64,000 nucleotides of DNA from Acidobacteriota bacterium. Its GTDB lineage: Bacteria > Acidobacteriota > Terriglobia > Acidiferrales > UBA7541. The notes under the pieces were generated by a model. That model was not told the origin of the DNA, ran no database searches, and worked only from the letters and a program-made list of their open reading frames with translations. The stretch covers positions 1-64,000 of the forward strand of contig QHYI01000119.1 of assembly GCA_003223245.1 (NCBI GenBank), read 5' to 3'. This document shows, in pieces, positions 19,585 to 27,732 of this stretch (its first letter is position 1; every line of letters begins with the position of its first letter). The position numbers and the translations under genes were made by a program.

Positions 19585-20487
19585 TTAACTCCGTTTGGTC
19601 AGCATTTCGAGCTCATCGAGCGTCCGCGGCCAATCTTCGCGGAGGAGGCGCGAGAGAGCGCGGTCTGCGAGGAGTTTCCCGCCCGTCTGGCAGGTAGGGC
19701 AATAATTCGTTTCGGTGGAAGCGTAACGAATGCGCTGGATTTTTGTGCCACAGCGCGGACAGGGCTGTTTGTAGCGGCCGTGCACCGCCATCCCTTCGCG
19801 AAAGGCCGTCACGTTTTCGGGAAATTTCTCACCAGCTTCCGAGCGCAAGCGCTCGGTCCAGCGGTTGAGTGTTGTGCGAGTGGCTTCAAACAAACGATCT
19901 ATTTCCGCGACCGCAAGCTTTTGTGTTTGCGCGAGCGGTGAAAGCCTAGCTTCGTGCAGGATTTCGTCCGAGTAGGCGTTGCCAATGCCGCTGAAGAGGC
20001 GCGGGTCGGTGAGCGCGCGCTTCAGCGTATGGTTCGCGGAAACCAGAACGGCCGCAAAGCGTGAGGCATCCGAGTCGAGAACTTCAATGCCGCCAGGATC
20101 CACATCGCGAAGATCCGCCTCTCCCGAAACGACGTGAAGCGAAGCGCGCTTTTGTGAGCCAGCTTCAGTCCAGAGTAGAGAACCCGCCCGGAAATCGAAC
20201 GCCGCGAGGCCACGAGGCGGCGAGACTTTCGCTCCGCAAGCGCGCCAGTGAAGCCGGCCCGCAATCATCAGATGCAGGACGAGCCAAAGGTCATCTTCAA
20301 GCCCAATGCAGATGCGCTTTCCCAGACGCCGCAAACGGAGAACTTTTTTGCCCGCAGCACTGCTCAGCGGCGGAACCGCCGTGCGCAGTAAAAAAGGGCT
20401 GACAACCCGCACGCGTGTGAGCGTCTGCCCGAGAATGCGCCTCTCGAGCGCTTCAATGTACACGACAATGTCCGGCAACTCCGGCAT
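19585..20487 (-). CDS. Fpg/Nei-family DNA glycosylase with C-terminal extension
   Basis: 300 residues. It starts [10 protein letters not shown], where Pro2 is the catalytic N-terminal proline and Glu3 its partner after Met removal. The H2TH region ([20 protein letters not shown]) and the C4 zinc finger ([11 protein letters not shown] ... NYCPTCQ, about 243-263) are present. The enzyme would excise damaged bases and nick abasic sites. Unlike typical MutM, the chain continues about 36 residues past the finger. It is the last gene of a leftward operon, 11 bases after the aminotransferase, and is convergent with hutH. A second, more standard MutM lies at 49628. Whether this paralogue prefers 8-oxoguanine or oxidised pyrimidines is not clear. 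Confidence 0.9.
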   Translation of the reverse strand: MPELPDIVVYIEALERRILGQTLTRVRVVSPFLLRTAVPPLSSAAGKKVLRLRRLGKRICIGLEDDLWLVLHLMIAGRLHWRACGAKVSPPRGLAAFDFRAGSLLWTEAGSQKRASLHVVSGEADLRDVDPGGIEVLDSDASRFAAVLVSANHTLKRALTDPRLFSGIGNAYSDEILHEARLSPLAQTQKLAVAEIDRLFEATRTTLNRWTERLRSEAGEKFPENVTAFREGMAVHGRYKQPCPRCGTKIQRIRYASTETNYCPTCQTGGKLLADRALSRLLREDWPRTLDELEMLTKRS

Positions 20488-20498
20488 GCATCAAAAGA

Positions 20499-21815
20499 TT
20501 ACCACTGGCGTTTTTCGATGCGGGGACGTTCGGCGCGGCTCATGCTCTTGCGAGCGATGGCAGGGTGCTTGAGATTACGCAGTTCGCCGATGTTCTCACA
20601 GACCCTGAGAACCGCTTCGGCAATGTCGTCCGTGTCTTTGCGCGTGCCGAGGAAGATATGGTGCGGGAGCCAGACGGCTTCCTCGTACGCGGCGCGTTCG
20701 GAGACGGGGCAATGATAAAGCGTTTTTGGATCCAGAGGCGTGGGCCGATCCCAGCTCAATGCGGGAAACTCTGCAGGATGGACGGGGAAAAGAGCGCTGC
20801 GGTAGACCGGTTCGTAGAAGAGACCGTCACAAGGGATGCCCTCCATTTCCAGAGCACCGAGAAATGCAGCGCGGAAAATTCCCCCAAAATGGCCGGACAG
20901 ATACTTGAACACATATTGGTAAGCGGCGACTTGCGTGGTGCGCGCATCGCGCTTCAAGAAGGCCAAGCCGGGAGTGCCACGGAGACGTTTTTCAAAATAA
21001 TCCATGTTGGCCCGGCGCGTTTTGGCTTGTTTTCCCAGACGTTGCAACTGCACTTCGAGGATCGCGGCTTGGAATTCGGTGATGCGATAGTTGAAGCCAA
21101 TCAAGCGGTGGCGGAACTGGTCGGTGACGCTGGCGCGTCCGCAGTTCACATAGGACTGTGCGCGCTCGTGGAATTCGAGATTGTTCGTAATAACCGCGCC
21201 GCCCTCTCCGGAAGTGATCAGTTTGCTGGACTGAAAACTGAAGCAGCCAAAATCACCGGAAGCGCCCGCACCTTTATCCCGCCACCTCCCCCCGTGAGCA
21301 TGGGCACAGTCTTCGATGACCGCCAGATCGCGCGAGCGAGCAATGCGCAGGATCTCGTCCAGATCCGCGAAGTTCATCGCCAGGTGCACGGGAAGAATGG
21401 CGCGAGTCTTGGGAGTCAAAGCCTGCTCAATAAGCTGCGCGTCCAAACAATAGGTGTCTGGATCGACGTCCACAAACACCGGGACGGCATTCAGCAACAG
21501 AATTGGGCCGACCGTGCCCTCCCAGGTGTAAGCAGGGACAATGACTTCGTCGCCTGGTTTGATACCGATCGCTTTCAGGGCGACTTCGATGGCGACCGTC
21601 CCGTTGGTCAGTGCGATGCCGTACTGTGCGCCCTGAGCTTTGGCGAATTTCGCGGCAAACGCGTTGGCATGAGTGTTGGGAAAGGGGTAGCCGCCCCAGT
21701 TGCGAGAGCGCAAAACTTGCAGCAGCGCTCGTTCTTCTTGCTTGGAGTAAACCGGCCAAGCCGGAAAAGGTTTGGAGCGAACGGGCTTGCCGCCGGCGAT
21801 TGCGAGTTTTGCCAT
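20499..21815 (-). CDS. DegT/DnrJ/EryC1/StrS-family PLP aminotransferase
   Basis: 438 residues of the sugar-aminotransferase fold. The PLP lysine is K198 in FSFQSSKLITSGEGGAV, and D169 in VIEDCAHAHGG binds the pyridine nitrogen. Family members convert keto-sugar nucleotides to amino-sugars for polysaccharides or natural products, but the N-terminus (AIAGGKPVRSKPFPAWPVYS) resembles a subgroup often found outside sugar clusters. Its start is separated by one base from the stop of the upstream glycoside hydrolase-like gene (taagatg), with AAGAGGAA as Shine-Dalgarno, so the two are coupled. The glycosylase gene follows by 11 bases. The substrate is unknown. Confidence 0.9.
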   Translation of the reverse strand: MAKLAIAGGKPVRSKPFPAWPVYSKQEERALLQVLRSRNWGGYPFPNTHANAFAAKFAKAQGAQYGIALTNGTVAIEVALKAIGIKPGDEVIVPAYTWEGTVGPILLLNAVPVFVDVDPDTYCLDAQLIEQALTPKTRAILPVHLAMNFADLDEILRIARSRDLAVIEDCAHAHGGRWRDKGAGASGDFGCFSFQSSKLITSGEGGAVITNNLEFHERAQSYVNCGRASVTDQFRHRLIGFNYRITEFQAAILEVQLQRLGKQAKTRRANMDYFEKRLRGTPGLAFLKRDARTTQVAAYQYVFKYLSGHFGGIFRAAFLGALEMEGIPCDGLFYEPVYRSALFPVHPAEFPALSWDRPTPLDPKTLYHCPVSERAAYEEAVWLPHHIFLGTRKDTDDIAEAVLRVCENIGELRNLKHPAIARKSMSRAERPRIEKRQW

Positions 21816-21816
21816 C

Positions 21817-23709
21817 TTAAAAATTCCTCTTACCGTCTATGGCTTCTCGCCAACTGATTCGAACGATATTGGAATAGGCCGATTCTCCAGCGTCGTTGAA
21901 GGCGCGAACGCGATACCCGACGGATTTTCCGCGCGGGGCGCTGGAATCCGCGTATTCGGTTGTTGCCGCGGGGAGCCGGGCGAGTCTCTCCCAATTCCCG
22001 CGGTGGCCCGAACCAGAGTTTTCGACGATCTGCCGCTCGACAATGACGCCTTTACTTTCCTCGTGGACCGCCCAGGTAAGTTTGAGAGAGCTCTCGGTGG
22101 GAACGACGTTCAGAGAACTGGGAGCTTCGGGCAGAACGGGCCAGTCAAAATAATTCTCGTCGGCAATGGCCATCACGCTATCGCCGAGGGGCAGCGCCTC
22201 GAGGGTATCGGTTGTGCCTTTCTTCCAAGTCACTCGCTTGATTTCTCCGCAGACGACATCGATTAAAACAGGATGCTCGATCCCCGTGTTTTTGAGCGTG
22301 AGATTCGAAGAGAGCGCAGGAAAAACGTTGCCCGGAGAGCTCTGGCCTGCAAGCCAGTACGCCACGATGGCTTTCCCGGAGGCGGAGCGAAAACCGTATG
22401 CCAGAAACGGATAATCGCCACGAAATTGCGCCGGCACCTCAGACCCAGCAATCTCGATCGATGGATCGAATTTTGTCTCAGAGAAAAGAGCATTGGTGTT
22501 TTGGAGTGCGCCGAAGACGGCGCGCGGAGTGAAATCGGTTTCCTGATACGTCAATCCGTGGATAACGCCGAAGTCGTCGTATTCGTTGCCGTCGGTTCCC
22601 GCAGTGAGGAGCCAAACGAAAGTTTTGACACCTGCAGCCAGATTGTAGAGGAGGCCTCGAGGAACATATTTCGCTTGGACAGATTCGTCGGAGCCTTGCC
22701 AGGATGGGATGGAATTAAACTCGTCATCAAAAAAGGGGATTTCGGCACGAATCCCCGAGTAGCCCCTGACGAACTGGCGCAGAGTCTTTGGAGATTCCTT
22801 CCCGTACGCACCGGAGTCCATCGTTTCGGGATGCAGATTCCGGCCATAGCCGGGATAGGTGTGATAGGCATAGACGTCGATGCCGGAAGCGCACTGACAA
22901 CTGTCCAGCGCGCGCTGAGTGAAGTCCCTGGTGGGATCCGCTTGGGCTCCGTAAATGACTTTCGCTTCTTGATCGGCCTCATGAACGGTTTGTACAAAAG
23001 ATTTCAGCAGCCGGCCATATTCTTCGGGATCTGGAACGGGATTCCAGTAATCGATGTCCTGCTCATTCCACAGAGCCCAGTAGGAAACGCGCCCGCGAAA
23101 ATGCTCTACCATCCATCGCGCGTAGCGGCTGAAAGCGGCGATTTGCTCCGGCGTTTTTGGCGGCCAAAAGATTGAGTAAAGGCTGCGGTCGGGGTTGTGA
23201 AAAGAACCCGGCGCGGGAACACTCGCGTCTGGAAGTTTTCCGCAGGGCGAAGTATACATGGCGTTTCCGTATAACAGCTGGACCTGGATGAGCACACCGT
23301 TATCGACAAGCGAATCTACATAATCTTCTAGCTGCTCTGGAACAGAGAAGACGCCGCGCTTTTGCTCGACCCAATCCCAGCTGGTCCTGTCCGAGCTGTT
23401 CTCATATTGGCCGATGCGGATCCATTTGAAACCCGCATCAAACATGCGCGTCCACCAGCGCCGATTCCAGGGCAGGTATGGGTCACGCGGAAGGTCAGAG
23501 TTGATTCCGAAGCCATCTCGGATTTGCGAAGATCGCTTGGGAGGAACGTGGGACGGCAGGGCTTTGATTTCCTCATTACCGGAAACCGCAGAAGCCGTTA
23601 GGAGAATGGTGAATACGAGGAACACGCAAGCACGACCGGCATGCCGCTGCTTGCGGCTGCGCCCCGACCTGAGAATGCTCTTGCTGAGAGCGCTAAATCG
23701 AGTGCTCAT
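21817..23709 (-). CDS. Secreted clan GH-A glycoside hydrolase-like protein with C-terminal fibronectin-III-like domain
   Basis: About 630 residues from ATG 23709; a GTG at 23727 is possible. An N-terminal hydrophobic segment (CVFLVFTILLTASAVSG, 28-44) should export it. The TIM-barrel (about 60-440) has the clan GH-A acid/base motif WNEQ (E216) after strand 4 and a probable nucleophile E330 in PFFDDEFNS after strand 7, resembling GH39/GH5-like proteins. A beta-sandwich region follows, and residues 520-620 look like a fibronectin type III domain (APSSLNVVPTESSLKLTWAV ... YRVRAFNDAGESAYSN). It probably acts on extracellular or envelope polysaccharide; the family number and substrate are not certain. 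It heads a three-gene leftward operon. Confidence 0.82.
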   Translation of the reverse strand: MSTRFSALSKSILRSGRSRKQRHAGRACVFLVFTILLTASAVSGNEEIKALPSHVPPKRSSQIRDGFGINSDLPRDPYLPWNRRWWTRMFDAGFKWIRIGQYENSSDRTSWDWVEQKRGVFSVPEQLEDYVDSLVDNGVLIQVQLLYGNAMYTSPCGKLPDASVPAPGSFHNPDRSLYSIFWPPKTPEQIAAFSRYARWMVEHFRGRVSYWALWNEQDIDYWNPVPDPEEYGRLLKSFVQTVHEADQEAKVIYGAQADPTRDFTQRALDSCQCASGIDVYAYHTYPGYGRNLHPETMDSGAYGKESPKTLRQFVRGYSGIRAEIPFFDDEFNSIPSWQGSDESVQAKYVPRGLLYNLAAGVKTFVWLLTAGTDGNEYDDFGVIHGLTYQETDFTPRAVFGALQNTNALFSETKFDPSIEIAGSEVPAQFRGDYPFLAYGFRSASGKAIVAYWLAGQSSPGNVFPALSSNLTLKNTGIEHPVLIDVVCGEIKRVTWKKGTTDTLEALPLGDSVMAIADENYFDWPVLPEAPSSLNVVPTESSLKLTWAVHEESKGVIVERQIVENSGSGHRGNWERLARLPAATTEYADSSAPRGKSVGYRVRAFNDAGESAYSNIVRISWREAIDGKRNF

Positions 23710-23771
23710 GAAAGTCTCGAGTGACACGGAAAAATCACGCGTATCCTAACACGACTCTTGCGCGCTACGAG

Positions 23772-24002
23772 TCACTGGCGGCGTTTCGTGTGGAAGTGCG
23801 GGAGAACTTTTTCACCGAAGAAGCGAGCTTGCTGAAGACGGTCATCGCCCCACAGTTCCAGCATCATCTGCGTGCAGCCTGCGGCGTAGTATTCCTCCAG
23901 TTTCTCGATGCATTGCCTGGGTGAGCCGGCAATGGGACAAACCTTATCGAGCGTCGCATCGGAAACCGCGCGCGCGGCCGCCTTACGCCCGCCTTTTGGA
24001 CG
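23772..24002 (-). pseudogene. C-terminal remnant of an LLM-class (flavin/F420-dependent) oxidoreductase
   Basis: Reading leftward from about 24002 to a TGA at 23772-23774, one frame gives CPIAGSPRQCIEKLEEYYAA, then GCTQMMLELWGDDR and FFGEKVLPHFHTKRRQ. This matches the usual end of luciferase-like (LLM) oxidoreductases: the IAGSP..C.EKL phosphate-loop region and a final helix. Only about 75 residues are left of an expected 300-350; no catalytic N-terminal part is present. Upstream it joins an Oar-receptor remnant on the same strand. F420 genes lie next door, so the lost enzyme may have been F420-dependent. The likeness was judged by eye. Confidence 0.7.
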
Positions 24003-24429
24003 ACCGTGCTGACCTGCGTTCTCGCGGGTTCCTGCAGCTCCGAGGTCGCTTCTACCCGGACTTTTTGTTCCATGCTCCCAGGAGTCAGCGTAAAGTTCAG
24101 TTTCGCGGCTTGTCCCACTTGTAGGGTGATTGTTTTAGTCTGCTTCCCAAAACCGCTATAAACTGTGGAGACCGAATATTCGCCCGCGGGAAGCGCGGGA
24201 TCGTATATTCGCCGGCGTCGGACGCCTGCACCGACCGCAAGAATCCCGTGGCGGTGTTGGTCGCCGTGACGGTAGCTTTGGCGATGCTTGCCCCTGAGGA
24301 ATCAACTACCTTTCCGGACAACGTCGCGTTCACCGCTTGGCCGTACGAGCTTGAAAGAGGAAGGAATGCGAGCCCAAGAATCGCGAGACCAAACAAGAGC
24401 TGCAGACAGACAAACGTTTTCTTGCTCAC
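24003..24429 (-). pseudogene. N-terminal remnant of an Oar-like TonB-dependent receptor
   Basis: A GTG at 24429 starts a signal peptide (LLFGLAILGLAFLPLSSSYG) and a carboxypeptidase-regulatory-like domain (ATLSGKVVDSSGASIAKATV, ending SDAGEYTIP). At about 24195-24198 one base is missing. Restoring it gives ALPAGEYSVSTVYSGFGKQT, then QVGQAAKLNFTLTPGS and EPARTQVSTVV, the normal lead into the plug domain. The receptor sequence then stops near 24003, where the LLM-oxidoreductase remnant begins. About 130 of some 1,050 residues survive, so the gene is dead by both a frameshift and a truncation. The intact receptor at 59323 shows what the full-length form looks like. Confidence 0.75.
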
Positions 24430-24667
24430 TCCACACCCCCGCCAACCTAAGAAGAAAGGAAGAACTGCGCTGCAGCCTCGTGCGGTCCACCTAACGTGTC
24501 AAGGGAGTGCTAACTTGCAAACTTAGCTTCAAAAAATCGTCCGTACTCACTACTATTGCCTGACCAAAGCAGTGCCGTGGAGCAAACGAGCGGGAATCTT
24601 TGCGACCTGCAAGCTATCAAGAATTCAGTTTTTTACTGGAACCTCGCAACTTAGGACTTAAAACTCC

Positions 24668-25339
24668 TTGAGCAGAAAAATTGCAATTGTCGGTGGGACA
24701 GGACCGGAGGGTTCCGGACTCGCTGCGCGCTGGGCTGCCGCCGGTGAGCACATCGTTATTGGCTCCCGCGATGCCAACCGCGCCGCAGAAACCGCCAAGC
24801 TCCTGCGCGCCCGCCTTGGCAGAAACGTCGAGATCGAAGGTACGGAAAACGCCACGGCGGTCGCTCAATGCGAAGTCGTGGTGCTGACCGTTCCCTTCTC
24901 CGGCCACGCTGCGCTGTTGAAGCAACTCAAACCGCACTGGAAACCAGGCCAAATTCTCATGGACACGACCGTGCCGCTTGCTGCTTCCGTCGGTGGGTCA
25001 CCTTCCCAAATGCTGAGCGTGTGGGAAGGCTCTGCCGCCCAGCAAACGCGCCAACTTGTCCCTTCCTCGGTAGCCGTTGCTGCCGCGTTTCACAATGTAA
25101 GTGCCGCAGCACTTGCGCAGAGCGGGCCTGTCGATTGCGACATTCTCGTTTGCAGCGATGACGATGAAGCCAAGCGTGTCACAAGCGAATTGGCTGAGAA
25201 AATTTCCGGAGCCCGCGCGCTGAACGGCGGAAAACTTGAAAACGCCCGCATCGTCGAATCCCTCACGGCTCTTTTGATCGGCCTCAACATCCGCTACAAA
25301 GTCAACACCGCCGGCATTCGTTTCACCGGCTTGCCCTGA
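24668..25339 (+). CDS. npdG: F420H2:NADP oxidoreductase (NADPH-dependent F420 reductase)
   Basis: 223 residues from a TTG at 24668. The Rossmann N-terminus is characteristic: KIAIVGGTGPEGSGLAARWA (dinucleotide loop), then IGSRDANRAAETA for the NADP 2'-phosphate region. LMDTTVPLAA and VAAAFHNVSAAAL are F420-reductase landmarks, and the C-terminus KLENARIVESLTALLIGLNI is typical. It transfers hydride between NADPH and the deazaflavin coenzyme F420. It is convergent with cofG, an F420 biosynthesis gene, and lies beside an LLM-oxidoreductase remnant, so the assignment rests on both sequence and context. Confidence 0.88.
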   Translation: MSRKIAIVGGTGPEGSGLAARWAAAGEHIVIGSRDANRAAETAKLLRARLGRNVEIEGTENATAVAQCEVVVLTVPFSGHAALLKQLKPHWKPGQILMDTTVPLAASVGGSPSQMLSVWEGSAAQQTRQLVPSSVAVAAAFHNVSAAALAQSGPVDCDILVCSDDDEAKRVTSELAEKISGARALNGGKLENARIVESLTALLIGLNIRYKVNTAGIRFTGLP

Positions 25340-25384
25340 TTCGCGAAGGGCTTACCCTGAGCCTCGAAGGGCCTGCCGCTGTAG

Positions 25385-25410
25385 CTCAGGCCTCAGCCCT
25401 GAGAGTTTTT
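25385..25410 (+). terminator. Probable intrinsic terminator after npdG
   Basis: ctcagg (25385-25390) pairs with cctgag (25398-25403), followed by ag and five T's (25406-25410). It overlaps the last codons of the convergent cofG. The short stem makes it only moderately convincing. Confidence 0.45.
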
Positions 25411-26619
25411 GCCGTTAGCAAATCCGTCAGGGCCAGCTAGCGCATTCATCTTCTCGCGCACGCGCGGCGAAAGAAATCCCTCTCGCCCCACAAATTCCGG
25501 ATACACCGCCAATCTTTCCCGCAGCACAAAACCTTTCGCTTCGGTTTCCCGCCGCAGCCGCGAAATCTGCGGCCACGCCGCCTCGGGGTTGATGAAATCC
25601 TTCGTCACCGGCGAAATCCCGCCCCAATCGTTGATTCCGGCATCGAGAAGCCGCGGAAAATCGTGATAACTCAAATTCGGCGGCGCTTGCACATTCATTT
25701 CCGGCCCCAGAATCAGCCGCGCCACCGCAATCGTCTTCAAAAACTCTTCGAGAGAAGGCTCGGCGTGCTGCGCCATGGGAATGTCCGGTTTGGCCCGAAA
25801 ATTTTGAACGATCACTTCCTGGATGTGCCCGTATTTTTCGTGCATCGTGCGGATCGCCAGCAGCGAATCGACGCGCTCTTCCAGCGTTTCCCCGATGCCA
25901 ATCAGAATGCCCGTAGTAAATGCAATCGCGCGCTTCCCCGCCTCTTCCATCGTACGCAACCGCAACGAAGGAACCTTATCCGGCGCATTCGCATGCGGCA
26001 AGCCATCGCGCATCAGCCGCAAACTGACATTTTCCAGCATCAACCCCACGCTCGCGTTCGATTCCTTCAGTTTGTCGAGCACGGCGCCGTCCATCACTCC
26101 CGGATTCGCATGCGGCAGCAGCCCCGTGCGTTCCAGCACCAACTCGCACATTGCCGCCAAATAATCGAGCGTTCGCGCGTAACCTTGCCGCCGCAAAAAT
26201 TCCCGGGCCTCTGGAAAAATCCGCTCCGGCTGATCCCCTAAACTAAACAGCGCCTCTTTGCAACCCGCGCGTTGCCCTTCTTCGGCCAGCGCCAGCACCT
26301 CCTCCGGCGTCATGAAGTGCGCGCCCGGCTGGCCTGGATCCTTTCGGAATGTGCAGTACGAACAATAGTCGCGGCACAGTGTTGTCAGCGGAATGAACAC
26401 CTTCTTCGAGTAGCTGATTGTTTCCCCTTTTCCCTGCTCGCGTACCTCCCTCGCCGCTTGCAGCAATTCGTCCAATAAAGCGTTTGTCGCTAACGCCAGT
26501 GCCTCTTGCCTTTTCAGGCCCTGGCCTTCTATTCTTTCTTGCAATCCTGTGGCGGCCATTTTTGTGGCCCACTCTAACGCCGTCTCCGCCTTCCTGCTTG
26601 CAATCCCTTGCCTCATCAT
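25393..26619 (-). CDS. cofG: 7,8-didemethyl-8-hydroxy-5-deazariboflavin synthase subunit CofG
   Basis: 408 residues from ATG 26619. This radical SAM enzyme, with CofH, builds the deazaflavin chromophore (Fo) of coenzyme F420. The 4Fe-4S motif CxxxCxxC is C82-C86-C89 in LTTLCRDYCSYCTF, and family segments follow: SLGDQPERIF, LLPHANPGVM, ASVGLMLENVS and a C-terminal DAGINDWGGISPVTKDFINP. CofH is not in the window, and this chain is too short to be the fused FbiC type. The start codon overlaps the vapC stop (atgatga), so cofG appears to be translated from the vapBC transcript. The first 40 residues before the barrel are helical and not strongly conserved. Confidence 0.93.
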   Translation of the reverse strand: MMRQGIASRKAETALEWATKMAATGLQERIEGQGLKRQEALALATNALLDELLQAAREVREQGKGETISYSKKVFIPLTTLCRDYCSYCTFRKDPGQPGAHFMTPEEVLALAEEGQRAGCKEALFSLGDQPERIFPEAREFLRRQGYARTLDYLAAMCELVLERTGLLPHANPGVMDGAVLDKLKESNASVGLMLENVSLRLMRDGLPHANAPDKVPSLRLRTMEEAGKRAIAFTTGILIGIGETLEERVDSLLAIRTMHEKYGHIQEVIVQNFRAKPDIPMAQHAEPSLEEFLKTIAVARLILGPEMNVQAPPNLSYHDFPRLLDAGINDWGGISPVTKDFINPEAAWPQISRLRRETEAKGFVLRERLAVYPEFVGREGFLSPRVREKMNALAGPDGFANGKNSQG

Positions 26620-27026
26620 CTCCACTCTTCCACCTGTAAACCAGGCACACGCTGGAATTCCTTGCGATTACTCGTTACCAGAACAGCCCCCAAGCTAACC
26701 GCTTGCGCGGCAATGAGGGTATCGAGTGCCCCGATGGGCTGCCCGGCCTGAACGAGGTGAGCGCGTACCTTTCCATACGCGGCCACCACCCTATGATCCA
26801 ACGGAAAAACGTCAAACGGTACAAGGATCATCCTAAGCAGGTGCTCCTCCCGTGCCCGCAAAAGGGGATGGTGTACCGCCCGTATCTCGATGCCATACTG
26901 CAACTCGCAGACGGTCACAATCGAAAGCCCGATCGTACTCTTGCTGTGAGCCACCAGTTTCCGTCGAATCCCAGGTGCGTTCGTACGCAGCAGGTCTAGG
27001 CACACCGTCGTGTCCAGTAGGTACAC
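26616..27026 (-). CDS. vapC: VapC-type PIN-domain toxin
   Basis: 136 residues. The PIN-domain acidic residues are visible: D5 in MYLLDTTVCLDLL, E41 in TVCELQYGIE, and D102 in PIGALDTLIAA; the fourth position is N120 (VTSNRKEF). VapC toxins are Mg2+-dependent RNases that cut tRNA or rRNA and stop translation. It lies five bases after the vapB antitoxin. Its TGA is embedded in the cofG start, which is unusual for a toxin-antitoxin pair. All expected residues are there, so it looks intact. Confidence 0.92.
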   Translation of the reverse strand: MYLLDTTVCLDLLRTNAPGIRRKLVAHSKSTIGLSIVTVCELQYGIEIRAVHHPLLRAREEHLLRMILVPFDVFPLDHRVVAAYGKVRAHLVQAGQPIGALDTLIAAQAVSLGAVLVTSNRKEFQRVPGLQVEEWR

Positions 27027-27031
27027 GCGAC

Positions 27032-27334
27032 TTATTCCTTTTCCTCACGAAAAGATTCTTCCAGCCCGCGCCTCTTGTGCTGCCGCTGATCCCGTGCCAA
27101 CTTAAAATTGTGGGGCAATTCATCAAGTGCTGCAAAGAGTCCTTTCCAGCGATCCGCCGTCTTGGGAATCAGCAGGATGCCGTCGCCGAGGCGCTTGACA
27201 TAAACGCTTTCGCCCGGCACTCGGTACTCTTTCGGGAGTCGTACCGCCTGGCTTCTTCCCGTCATGAATACCTTGGCCTCCGCTGTCCTGCGAACCTCTG
27301 GCGGCACCGCCTTTTTGCTTGTTGTGCCTGCCAT
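27032..27334 (-). CDS. vapB: VapB-type AbrB-fold antitoxin
   Basis: 100 residues with GGGAGGGG two bases before the ATG. Residues 20-60 form a swapped-hairpin AbrB/SpoVT domain (AKVFMTGRSQAVRLPKEYRV ... VYVKRLGDGILLIP), which binds DNA, and the charged C-terminal tail should bind and block VapC. The first 18 residues are an Ala/Pro/Lys-rich extension. A 12-bp direct repeat upstream (27368-27393) is the likely operator for autorepression. Confidence 0.9.
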   Translation of the reverse strand: MAGTTSKKAVPPEVRRTAEAKVFMTGRSQAVRLPKEYRVPGESVYVKRLGDGILLIPKTADRWKGLFAALDELPHNFKLARDQRQHKRRGLEESFREEKE

Positions 27335-27367
27335 TTCCCCTCCCTTGCGGCGTATTTCAAAATACCT

Positions 27368-27393
27368 ATGATATCTATCAAATGATATCTATC
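27368..27393 (-). promoter_or_regulatory. Direct-repeat operator of vapBC
   Basis: atgatatctatc occurs twice (27368-27379 and 27382-27393) with a two-base spacer, each copy carrying the palindrome gatatc. It is the most AT-rich stretch nearby and lies 34-59 bases before the vapB start, fitting promoter plus operator. Binding by VapB/VapBC is inferred. Confidence 0.65.
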
Positions 27394-27732
27394 GCCCTCT
27401 TAAACGTCAAACGTGTTTGGCTCCCCAGAAGACCGATCGACACTCCGCTGGCGGTGATCATCGGCGTCATCCCCGGCTATCTCTTCCCCAAGCAACTTGC
27501 TCCCACCGGCCATACCCCGCCGGGCGGCTGCTGTCTCCTTTGGCCTGCTCGCGAGCGGAAGACGAATTGCAGGCTCCATCTCCTTGTCGGCGAGGCTTGC
27601 CGATAGTAATCAATGGTCAGTCACGGAAACGCAGTTACTGAAACGCCAGCAACGAGGATTCTTCCTAACATTGAGACGAACCCAGCTGCCAACGCGCTTC
27701 TAAAAGCTAAACCTCTGGGCGACGAGAGGACC
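27394..27732. other. Intergenic region between vapBC and the PilZ gene
   Basis: About 340 bases with no gene I can support. Plus-strand open frames lack ribosome-binding sites and family likeness. A short hairpin (tcggc/gccga around 27585) is present. I looked for a cyclic-di-GMP riboswitch ahead of the PilZ gene and saw no convincing match. Confidence 0.4.

Noticed and set aside
20565-21857. 430-codon open frame opposite the DegT aminotransferase
   Set aside because: No family likeness or ribosome-binding site; the aminotransferase on the other strand is intact.
25370-25392. tgtagctcag, a tRNA-like D-arm start
   Set aside because: No acceptor, anticodon or T-arm can be folded around it; it lies in a terminator-like hairpin.
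27560-27732. Possible cyclic-di-GMP riboswitch before the PilZ gene
   Set aside because: The GEMM core and tetraloop-receptor pattern could not be placed.
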